Shown here one piece after another: positions 36,801 through 43,418 of a DNA stretch of 50,508 bases (the first letter of the stretch is position 1; each line of letters begins with the position of its first letter). The DNA is taken from NCBI GenBank assembly GCA_001769035.1, contig MENF01000145.1:1-50508 (forward strand), read 5' to 3'. A model generated the notes under the pieces. It ran no database searches, had not been told where the DNA came from, and saw only the letters and a list, made by a program, of their open reading frames with translations. The position numbers were made by a program, and so were the translations under genes. The stretch is from Bacteroidetes bacterium GWA2_32_17. Its GTDB lineage: Bacteria > Bacteroidota > Bacteroidia > Bacteroidales > GWA2-32-17.

Positions 36801-37465
36801 AATTCAAAAAGAAAACATTAAGCGAATATTTCCCTGAAATAAGTCAAGGTTTAATCGCTTATGATAAATATCAAGGTCAAAACGAGGCTACTATTAAAAA
36901 CAGAATTTATCATAGTATAAAATCAAAAAGTGGTTGGAAAAAATGGCTATGGGGTGAAGATATAACACCATATTCTGTAATTTGGAATGGAAAAGAATAT
37001 ATAAATTATTGTGAAGGGATTGCCAATCCAAGAGAACCTATATATTTTAATAATGAAAGAATATTAGTAAGAGAGATTACTAATCCAAAAATATACGCAG
37101 GTTATACTTCAGAAGAATCATACAATGATCCTGCAATCATTAATATTCTTATAAAAAAGAATGGCATTATAAAAATAAAAGTATTATTATCAATTCTTAA
37201 TTCAAAACTTGCTACTTTTTATCATTTTAATTCATCTCCAAAAGCCACTAAAGGTGCATTTCCTAAAATTTTAGTTGAAGATCTTAAAAACTTTCCTATT
37301 CCAAGTATTTCACTACAAAAACAAAATATAATAATAGAAATTGTTGACAAAATTATTTCACAAAAACAACATGAAAAAGATACCACTAAATTAGAAAAAC
37401 AAATTGATGAATTGGTTTACAAACTTTACGAAATTACACCAGAAGAGCAGAAGCTAATTGAATGA
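33803..37465 (+). CDS. Fused type IIG-like restriction endonuclease and adenine-specific DNA methyltransferase
   Basis: 1220 residues from ATG 33803. Near the N-terminus, Asp75 and GVIIEAKRP (Glu93-x-Lys95) fit a PD-(D/E)xK nuclease of the HSDR_N/type IIG kind. The methyltransferase core has SAM-binding motif I DPAVGSGHF (Asp552) and catalytic motif IV NPPY (Asn842), typical of N6-adenine gamma-class enzymes of the Eco57I/PglX-like group. The part after ~950 resembles TaqI-type target-recognition domains (PYSVIWNGKEYINY, ILNSKLATFYHF) and ends in a helical spacer (KDTTKLEKQIDELVYKLYEI). One polypeptide could thus recognise, cut and modify DNA; no separate subunit is adjacent. It is bracketed by cassettes E1 and E2 together with the LuxE-like gene. 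Recognition sequence unknown. Confidence 0.88.
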   Translation: MKIIKINPKKSLNKAFLKQRPLRTEIDLFKSNLIRLLGKVDEIEREENQKNHIRDFLLDTYYKNINEINTKDSKDLVIHLGKTNKEKVGVIIEAKRPENKIEMLSENKPNSKAFQELVLYYLRERIEENNIDIKYLIVTNIYEWYMFEASYFEKLFFRNSSFVKQYEEWRDGQKVTTDTNLFYNSIAKPFIAQIEDEVPCIYFDIRDYEEFLRNNNYEDDKNLIALQKLLSPFFLLKVPFANDSNSLNENFYKELLHIVGLEEVKDGSKNVIRRKEKDKQAGSLIEITISILITEDSLNKIKDKTVYGETKDEQLFNVALELCLIWINRILFLKLLEGKLITYHKGNKEYRFLNSETLNDFDELYKLFHQVLAKNTNDRTINIKQKYAHIPYLNSSLFEFSELENLTIKINSLDNSEAVNLISNTVLKEEKRKISKLPTLEYLLKFLDAYDFASEGCEDIAEENKSIINASVLGKVFEKINGYKDGSIFTPGFITMYMSRQSLQLAVVQKFNEYFKSKKITEVNTFEELYNRIEKIDIKTSNGIINSLKICDPAVGSGHFLVSVLNELIVIKSELGILVDKNGKRLKDYEIEVDNDELIISDENGIFEYNYQNKESQRIQETIFNERKTIIENCLFGVDINPNSVKICQLRLWIELLKSSYYKTPDFTELETLPNIDINIKCGNSLISRFALDIDLKQIAKSSKWSIFSYQNAVEAYKNSTNKQAKQELEKFITDIKANYITAIQQHNPKLQKLYKLKREYDYLFPENGLFLHEPDIDYGGDKKKIEQSKQSKQAELERSEKAVNDEKVFYERNNAFEWRFEFPEVLNNNGDFKGFDVVISNPPYGVSIKDTYREIVVSLLGKVPDFEIYYFFINLSKKLLKPNGINSFIIPNTILFNVFAKKYRENLFNNWQINEILDCTEFNVFEGSATVRCIITQFINKKSDDFVYYRPTHNINSFKELINRALSKTTKEILLANNQNWALVFKLNANTLNLISKIKFKKKTLSEYFPEISQGLIAYDKYQGQNEATIKNRIYHSIKSKSGWKKWLWGEDITPYSVIWNGKEYINYCEGIANPREPIYFNNERILVREITNPKIYAGYTSEESYNDPAIINILIKKNGIIKIKVLLSILNSKLATFYHFNSSPKATKGAFPKILVEDLKNFPIPSISLQKQNIIIEIVDKIISQKQHEKDTTKLEKQIDELVYKLYEITPEEQKLIE

Positions 37466-37518
37466 GAAAAATAATATCTGCTGATTTTTTTATAAATATA
37501 AGCCATTAATAACCCTTT

Positions 37519-38499
37519 ATGCAAAAACATGATTTTACTTCACTAAACTCCGATTCAGATTTTAAAACTCTCGCATTAAAAACATTTAGCTTTCAAGCAA
37601 AAAATAATTTAGTTTATAAGGAATATCTTAAACTTTTAAATGTCATTCCCGAAAAAGTTGATGATATTAAAAAAATCCCATTTTTACCTGTAACATTTTT
37701 TAAAACTCATAAAATAAAATCGTTTAAAACAAAAGAAAATATTATATTTATAAGTAGTGGAACAACGGGCAACGAAACCTCGAAACACTATGTAAAAGAT
37801 TTAGAAATTTATAAAAAAAGTTTCGAATCGGCTTTTAAATTGTTTTACGGAAACATATCCGATTACTGCATTTTGGCACTATTACCTTCTTATTTGGAAA
37901 GAAATGGTTCTTCGTTAATTTATATGGTTAACGAACTTATTAAACAAAGTGAAAATAATTTGAGCGATTTTTACATTAACAATTTCGATGAACTCAATAA
38001 CAAATTGAAAATTTTATCAAAAAATAAACAGAAAACTATTTTGCTCGGTGTTAGTTTTGCTTTAATGGATTTTTCGGAAAAGTATCCTCAAAAACTTCCT
38101 AATAATTTTATTGTGATGGAAACTGGTGGTATGAAAGGACGAAGAAAAGAAATTACCCGCAATGAATTACATAAAACACTTTGCAATAAATTAGGGGTTA
38201 CTACAATTCATAGCGAATATGGTATGACAGAGTTATTATCGCAGGCATATTCGAAAGAAAATGGGATTTATTATTGTCCCCCGTGGATGAAAGTCATTAT
38301 TCGCGATACTTATGACCCATTCAGTTGTTTGCCAAACGAAAAAACTGGTGGAATAAATATTATTGACCTTGCAAACCAATATTCATGCTCTTTTATCGAA
38401 ACTCAAGATTTAGGGAAAACATATAATGACGGAGGTTTTGAGGTTATGGGCAGGTTTGACAATAGCCAAATTCGTGGTTGTAATATACTTATAAGCTAA
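37519..38499 (+). CDS. LuxE-like acyl-protein synthetase / acyl-activating enzyme
   Basis: A 326-residue member of the LuxE/PaaK-like adenylate-forming group. FISSGTTGNETSKHYV is the phosphate-binding motif. ETGGMKGRRKEITRNEL and TIHSEYGMTELLSQAYS follow the LuxE pattern, and the end GGINIIDLANQYSCSFIETQDLG is typical. It lacks the large C-terminal lid of full acyl-CoA ligases, as expected. Bacteroidota have many LuxE homologues near cell-envelope genes; light production is not implied and the acyl substrate is unknown. Its stop codon is one base before repeat cassette E2, and it converges on the ABC permease gene. Confidence 0.87.
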   Translation: MQKHDFTSLNSDSDFKTLALKTFSFQAKNNLVYKEYLKLLNVIPEKVDDIKKIPFLPVTFFKTHKIKSFKTKENIIFISSGTTGNETSKHYVKDLEIYKKSFESAFKLFYGNISDYCILALLPSYLERNGSSLIYMVNELIKQSENNLSDFYINNFDELNNKLKILSKNKQKTILLGVSFALMDFSEKYPQKLPNNFIVMETGGMKGRRKEITRNELHKTLCNKLGVTTIHSEYGMTELLSQAYSKENGIYYCPPWMKVIIRDTYDPFSCLPNEKTGGINIIDLANQYSCSFIETQDLGKTYNDGGFEVMGRFDNSQIRGCNILIS

Positions 38500-38500
38500 A

Positions 38501-38822
38501 TAGTGTTTGTCCATAATGTCCGATTTTCGTTATGCCCCAGTACGCTTCGCTACGGGGTCATTCCGTCATTGTTTGTGAGGACACAAACAATGGCAGTGAG
38601 GTTTTCAAAACTTCGCAAGCCTCAAATCCGATAGCTATCGGATCGAACATTACTCACATTTATATTGTTTTTTAAGGTGTTTGCCCTGTTAGATAGTTTA
38701 AAAAAAGAGCGAACAATAAAAGAACAATTATCTAACAGGGAGAATGAGATCGCGGAGTTTACACTGATCTTTGCGAATGTTCTAAGTTCTGAATCAAACA
38801 CTGACTTTATAGACAGACTCTA
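38501..38822. repeat. TIR cassette E2 (322 bp) filling a convergent gene junction
   Basis: The ends are TAGTGTTTGTCCATAATGTC (38501-38520) and GACTTTATAGACAGACTCTA (38803-38822). The cassette begins one base after the luxE-like stop and ends one base before the ABC permease stop codon, so it is practically the whole gap. Compared with cassette D it carries an extra palindrome (CCGATAGCTATCGG, 38628-38641) and a further module. That module holds a hairpin with perfect 12-bp arms CCCTGTTAGATA / TATCTAACAGGG (38684-38740), which is related to the hairpins at 20776 and 47615. Confidence 0.87.
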
Positions 38823-38823
38823 A

Positions 38824-39912
38824 CTAATACCATTTATAAATTTTTAAACCTGTAAGAAAAACAATTAGTCCACTTGTAAATAAAATAACAATTGGTACAA
38901 TTACTTCATTTAGCCCTGCACCTTCGTTAATAACACTTCGTAAACTATCAGTAAAAAGGGTTAACGGTAAATATTTTATTATTTGTATTGCAAAATCCGG
39001 AAAATGATTATAACTAAAAAAAATACCCGAAAGTAACATCATAGGCATTGTAAATAAATTAACTAGTCCATTGCCAACCTGAGTATTTGATGTTCGTGAA
39101 GCTAAAAGAATAGCCAACCCCATAAAGAAAAAACAACCACTAATTAAAATTCCTGCAAATGCGAACATACTACCCTGAATTGTAATTCCAAAAACAATAC
39201 GGGCAAAAACAAGCAATACAACTACTTCGAGTATAGAAAAAGTAAAACGTGATAAAAACATTGTAAACATAAAAAGCGATTTTTTCATTGGAGTTGCAAC
39301 AATTCTTCGTAAAAGTTTTTTTGAACGTTTGCTAATTAAACTATAACTAATTCCCCACAAGCTGGAGCTCATTATTCCCATTGCTAACAAACCTGGCACT
39401 AAAAAATCAATATAACGCATACCTTTGGCTTCTAATGGTTTAATTATAGAATTGTCAGAAATTAATTTTTTATTGTCTATTGTTCCCGAAATTAAAATGT
39501 ATGCTAATCGTGATGATGCATTTGCAGGGTCGAAATAATAATTTACTTTTTTATTTTCTTCGGATATTATTATTTCTATTTGTCCTCGCTTCATCATTAA
39601 TTCACTTTCAGTTTTTGTAACAACTTGAAAATTAGAAATAGTTTTTCCGATATTATCGTTATTATTTATTATTTGATATTTATTTTTTAGTTTAGTGCAA
39701 TTTGTTTTAAGAAAATTTTTAAGAATTGAGTTTTCATTGTTTTGGGGTAAAATAACTGCAGCATTTTGCACTATTTCGGGTTTATCGGAAAAAGCCATTC
39801 CTAATGCAAGCGACATTAATATTGGAAAAATAAATGACCAAAATAATGCTCCGGGTTCACGAAAAAACTCTTTAAACTGAATTGATAAAAGTTGTGTGAA
39901 TTGCTTAATCAT
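38824..39912 (-). CDS. ABC-2 type transporter permease
   Basis: A 362-residue permease. It has an N-terminal cytoplasmic/TM segment (LLSIQFKEFFREPGALFWSFIFPILMSLALGMAFS), a periplasmic loop of ~130 residues and about five more helices. ISYSLISKRSKKLLRRIVATPMKKSLF is the conserved ABC-2 segment. It pairs with the ATPase encoded just upstream (9-bp gap) to form an exporter of DrrAB/YhhJ-type architecture. The substrate is unknown. The last codon is followed by a TAG that begins one base outside cassette E2. Confidence 0.9.
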   Translation of the reverse strand: MIKQFTQLLSIQFKEFFREPGALFWSFIFPILMSLALGMAFSDKPEIVQNAAVILPQNNENSILKNFLKTNCTKLKNKYQIINNNDNIGKTISNFQVVTKTESELMMKRGQIEIIISEENKKVNYYFDPANASSRLAYILISGTIDNKKLISDNSIIKPLEAKGMRYIDFLVPGLLAMGIMSSSLWGISYSLISKRSKKLLRRIVATPMKKSLFMFTMFLSRFTFSILEVVVLLVFARIVFGITIQGSMFAFAGILISGCFFFMGLAILLASRTSNTQVGNGLVNLFTMPMMLLSGIFFSYNHFPDFAIQIIKYLPLTLFTDSLRSVINEGAGLNEVIVPIVILFTSGLIVFLTGLKIYKWY

Positions 39913-39921
39913 TGTTTTTTG

Positions 39922-40866
39922 TTAATCAGTTAGTTTTCTGCCTGTCATTTTAATAAATAAATCGTCGAGAGTAACGTATCGGCAACGAAGTTCAGAAATT
40001 TCACAATTTGCATTGTTTAGTAAATTAATTATTTCGGGTAAAACAATTGATGTATTTACAATGTTAATTGTTACTAAATTAGTAGATTCGTCAAAGTTAA
40101 TATTTCGCACATCGTTATAGCCGGAAAAATCAGGCAATTTATTTTTGTCGCTAACTTTAAACTCAATAATTTCGCCTGAATCGGAATCAGATATTAATTC
40201 TTTTAAAGTACCTTTTGAAAGGACTTTTCCGTTGTCCAAAATAATAATTTTATCGCAAAGATTTTCGGCTTCTTCCATGTAATGGGTAGTTAAAATCATT
40301 GAGGTGCCTTGCTCTTTTTTTAATGAATGAAGAATTGACCATATTTCTCGACGAGCAGTTGGGTCAAGCCCAGTTGTAGGTTCATCAAGAATCAGCAATT
40401 TAGGGTTATTTAAAAGTGCTATACCGAGTGCCAATTTCTGACGCTGACCACCTGAAAGATTTACAACATAAGATTTACTTTTTTCTTCTAAATTAACAAT
40501 GTTCAAAATTTCATCAATTCTTTTGTTGCCCAACCCATAGAAAGAAGCAAACATTTTTAAAGTTTCTTTTGTTGTAATTTTGTCTTCGAAACGTGTTTCC
40601 TGAAACGACAAACCAATTTTATCGTATAGCTCATCTTTGTTGCCCTTCCAATGTTTCCCAAAAATTTTAATTTCGCCGCTATCTGGATTTTGAATGCCCT
40701 CAATAATTTCAACCAAAGTAGTTTTTCCGGCACCATTCGGACCAAGTAAAGCGGTGTATTCGACAGGTAAAATTTCTAAATCAACACCATTAAGAGCCTT
40801 AACAGTTTTAAAAGATTTAAAAATGTTTTTTGCACTAACAATGGGTTCAAATCCAATTTTTGCCAT
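39922..40866 (-). CDS. ABC transporter ATP-binding protein
   Basis: 314 residues from ATG 40866. Walker A is GPNGAGKTT, the signature LSGGQRQKLALG, Walker B LLILDEPTTGLDP, and the switch histidine lies in ILTTHYMEEAENL. A ~90-residue C-terminal extension follows the nucleotide-binding domain, as in DrrA/CcmA-type exporters. It drives the ABC-2 permease encoded directly downstream. A -7 box TACTTTTG lies 17 bp upstream. Confidence 0.94.
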   Translation of the reverse strand: MAKIGFEPIVSAKNIFKSFKTVKALNGVDLEILPVEYTALLGPNGAGKTTLVEIIEGIQNPDSGEIKIFGKHWKGNKDELYDKIGLSFQETRFEDKITTKETLKMFASFYGLGNKRIDEILNIVNLEEKSKSYVVNLSGGQRQKLALGIALLNNPKLLILDEPTTGLDPTARREIWSILHSLKKEQGTSMILTTHYMEEAENLCDKIIILDNGKVLSKGTLKELISDSDSGEIIEFKVSDKNKLPDFSGYNDVRNINFDESTNLVTINIVNTSIVLPEIINLLNNANCEISELRCRYVTLDDLFIKMTGRKLTD

Positions 40867-40882
40867 CAAAAAAATATTTGCA

Positions 40883-40890
40883 CAAAAGTA
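40883..40890 (-). promoter_or_regulatory. -7 box of the ABC exporter operon
   Basis: Minus-strand TACTTTTG fits TAnnTTTG, upstream of the ATPase start at 40866. Confidence 0.55.
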
Positions 40891-40966
40891 AAATTAATTT
40901 ATGAGACATCTTTCCTATTAAATTTTTATACTGATGCAGAACTAAAATGCAAAAAATCCGAGATGT

Positions 40967-41022
40967 ATTGCCACGACCATCTATTGCCACGACCATCTAT
41001 TGCCACGACCTTCAGGTCGTGG
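40967..41022. repeat. Triple 16-bp tandem repeat ending in a hairpin
   Basis: ATTGCCACGACCATCT occurs twice in a row. A third, partial copy runs into the perfect palindrome CCACGACCTTCAGGTCGTGG... (41003-41022, central TTCA region imperfect). The following 135 bp up to the DUF6125-like gene include GAGTGGCTTTAGCCAAAAT, another hairpin-like word, and otherwise nothing. Confidence 0.75.
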
Positions 41023-41157
41023 TTTGAATTGTGAAGAGGGAGTGGCTTTAGCCAAAATTTCTTTTACTAAATCCAAGCCATTATTGATTTATCTCCAACA
41101 TCCGATACCTATTGAGAAATTTAATTAACAAAACTTAAAATTATTCAATGTAAGCGA

Positions 41158-41883
41158 TTACAAATAGAACCTCCAAGCACAAAAATGGCTTTCGGGATGA
41201 GTATCAGGTGGACAACAAACACATTCAGTTTTTATTCGCGAGTCAATAGCTTTTACAAATTCAGTATATTCAATTATTCCTGCTGATTTACATGGATAAT
41301 CGGCTAAATTTTTACGTTTACGTGCCGATTGAACTCGGCAATCGTCCATTTGAAAAACAAAACTGTTTTCAGTTTCTGTATTTACAGATTGTTTATTTAT
41401 AATGCAATATAAACGATAATTTAATGCTTTTTTTAGTCCATCAAGTCCGGGGAACTCATGCATTTTTAAGAACTTTTTAATTGACCATGCTTCAAAAGGA
41501 GAGAATTGAGCCCAGCATGCATCATTACAATGCTTTGCATCGTTCATGCTTGTTGTGAACTCAACTTCCTGAAACCAAATTCCATCATTTGCCAACCAAT
41601 TAATAGCAATATTTTCGAGAAGTTCGATTAATTTTTCATCAGAAAGATAAATTAAATTTGAGGGCAAATTGTTATTCAAATCTACATTAAAAGTTTTTGA
41701 AAGTCGTTTTTTTTGATTGTCAAATGATTTTTCGTAAACATCAGATAGTATTTCGTAGGCTTTTGCAGTTCCTAAATGCTTCGACACTTCCTGAAACCAC
41801 ATTACATGATGAAATTCTGCACGATGTATAAAATCAAAAATTAACTGAATGTTTTCTTCTCTTGAAATATTAATGTTTTGCAT
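41158..41883 (-). CDS. DUF6125-like conserved cysteine-rich protein
   Basis: A 241-residue cytoplasmic protein of unknown function. AEFHHVMWFQEVSKHLG and GIWFQEVEFTTSM look like two versions of the same helical motif. The C-terminal half has MDDCRVQSARKRKNLADYPC, then ECVCCPPDTHPESHFCAW, with closely spaced Cys and His residues that could bind a metal or cluster. From memory this matches a family annotated DUF6125, related to ATC-hydrolase-like proteins and common in anaerobes; that link is tentative. It lies 94 bp downstream of the phosphate butyryltransferase gene on the same strand. The gap contains two CAGAATGACAA words but no terminator. Confidence 0.6.
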   Translation of the reverse strand: MQNINISREENIQLIFDFIHRAEFHHVMWFQEVSKHLGTAKAYEILSDVYEKSFDNQKKRLSKTFNVDLNNNLPSNLIYLSDEKLIELLENIAINWLANDGIWFQEVEFTTSMNDAKHCNDACWAQFSPFEAWSIKKFLKMHEFPGLDGLKKALNYRLYCIINKQSVNTETENSFVFQMDDCRVQSARKRKNLADYPCKSAGIIEYTEFVKAIDSRIKTECVCCPPDTHPESHFCAWRFYL

Positions 41884-41977
41884 TTTATTGTTTAGATTTA
41901 AGATTCTTCACTAATCGTTCAGAATGACAAAAAAAGTATCAGAATGACAAGAAAAAAAGATTGATAAATTTGAATTT

Positions 41978-42886
41978 CTATTTTGCAATAAGTGCTGCTA
42001 GAGCAATAGAATAAAGCTTTGTAAGTTCACTATCGCCACGTGAGGTAAGAATGGCAGGGACTTTTGCACCAAAAACCACTGCTGCAAGTTCGCCTTTGCA
42101 AAGTTTGGTATTTGTTTTAAAAAACACATTTCCAGCTTCTATATTTGGGAACAAAATGCAATCGGCATCACCGGCAACAGTACTTTCTATTTTTTTTATT
42201 TCGCAACTTTCTTTATCTATTGCCACATCTAAAGCTAATGGTCCATCAACAAAAGCACCTTTTATTTGTCCACGGTCTGCCATTTTTGAAATTATTGCTG
42301 CATCAACACATGCTTGCATTCCCGGAAGCATTTGTTCGGTTGCTGCTAGTATTGCAACTTTTGGTTTATTAATTTGCAATGCTTTTGCAGTTCTGATAAG
42401 ATAATTTGTTATAGCAATTTTTTGTTTTAAATCGGGTAGCGGAATTATTGCAACATCGGCAACGGTTATAAGTTTATGATAATTAGGCGTTTCTATAACA
42501 GAAATATGGCTTAAAATAGAATTTGAGCTTTCCATAATTCCTTTATCTTTACTAAGAATAGCTCGCATATATTTATCGGTACTAACCAATCCTTTCATTA
42601 AAATATCGCCTTCGCCTGCTTTAATAAGTTCGACTGCTTTTTCGGTAGCTTTAATCTCATCAGCTTCCTGAATAATTCTAAACTTTGTTACATCAATTTT
42701 ATGATCTTCGCAAACTTTTTTAATTGTAGCTTCATCACCAACAAGTGTTGCATCAATTAAACCCTTTTCAACAGCATGATTTACAGCACCAATTGTATGA
42801 GCATCATTTGCATAAGCTGCAATCAATCTTTTTTTGCTTTTGCTTTTAAGCACATCAAACATTTGTGCTAATTTAGTTATTGACAT
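41978..42886 (-). CDS. ptb: Phosphate butyryltransferase-like (phosphate acyltransferase)
   Basis: A 302-residue member of the PTA_PTB family exchanging CoA for phosphate on a short-chain acyl group. VEKGLIDATLVGDEATIKKV, ILMKGLVSTDKYMRAIL, VADVAIIPLPDLKQK and NIEAGNVFFKTNTKL agree with Ptb rather than the longer Pta. Possible roles are butyryl-CoA or branched acyl-CoA conversion. The usual partner butyrate kinase is not in the window, so pathway direction is unclear. The gene seems single or linked with the DUF6125-like gene. Confidence 0.87.
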   Translation of the reverse strand: MSITKLAQMFDVLKSKSKKRLIAAYANDAHTIGAVNHAVEKGLIDATLVGDEATIKKVCEDHKIDVTKFRIIQEADEIKATEKAVELIKAGEGDILMKGLVSTDKYMRAILSKDKGIMESSNSILSHISVIETPNYHKLITVADVAIIPLPDLKQKIAITNYLIRTAKALQINKPKVAILAATEQMLPGMQACVDAAIISKMADRGQIKGAFVDGPLALDVAIDKESCEIKKIESTVAGDADCILFPNIEAGNVFFKTNTKLCKGELAAVVFGAKVPAILTSRGDSELTKLYSIALAALIAK

Positions 42887-43006
42887 TTGTTTTATTTTAT
42901 AATTTTGGCTAATATATAAATTGGAAACAATATTTATGTGAGTAAAATCATAATAAAATTATATTGTTAAACATGAACACATTTAACAAATAAACATATT
43001 ACAAAA

Positions 43007-43414
43007 TTACATAAAAGTCATGTTACCCCTGCCCCTGTCTGAAGTAAAGGTAACCTGTGGTTGAACACCAGATGAAACAAATACTTCGATATATTTGCCA
43101 TCAGTAACTTTCATTAATGTTCCTTCAACTTTTTTCTCAAACGAAACAACTTTTACTGAAAATGATTTTTCGGTACTATCAGCAAAGTTAACTTTTACTT
43201 CTTGTTCGTTGTAGTCAATTGTTACGTTTACTGCATATTCATTAACAGACCCATCAGGTTGCGTAACAAATTGTTTTGTAACTTTTAAAGTTGTTTTAGG
43301 ACTTTCGCTAACATTTGTTGAATCAGTAGCATTTCCTTCATTATTACCAGAATTATTACACGAAGCAAAAATAATTGCTACAAAAAGTAATGTAAAAAAA
43401 ATTGTTTTTTTCAT
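43007..43414 (-). CDS. Small predicted lipoprotein of unknown function
   Basis: 135 residues. MKKTIFFTLLFVAIIFASC is a lipoprotein signal with the likely lipidated Cys19. A short Asn/Ser-rich linker (NNSGNNEGNATDST) precedes a beta-rich domain of ~90 residues (LKVTKQFVTQPDGSVNEYAV). No family was recognised. It begins 4 bp after the valS stop codon, so it is probably transcribed with valS, a chance rather than functional pairing. Confidence 0.75.
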   Translation of the reverse strand: MKKTIFFTLLFVAIIFASCNNSGNNEGNATDSTNVSESPKTTLKVTKQFVTQPDGSVNEYAVNVTIDYNEQEVKVNFADSTEKSFSVKVVSFEKKVEGTLMKVTDGKYIEVFVSSGVQPQVTFTSDRGRGNMTFM

Positions 43415-43418
43415 TTTA

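Noticed and set aside
37519-38499. Bioluminescence operon suggested by the luxE-like gene
   Set aside because: No luxA, luxB, luxC or luxD homologue is nearby, and LuxE-like ligases are common in non-luminous Bacteroidota.
33463-38822. Proven composite transposon
   Set aside because: The flanking cassettes encode no transposase and no target duplication of the whole block is visible, so mobility is only a hypothesis.
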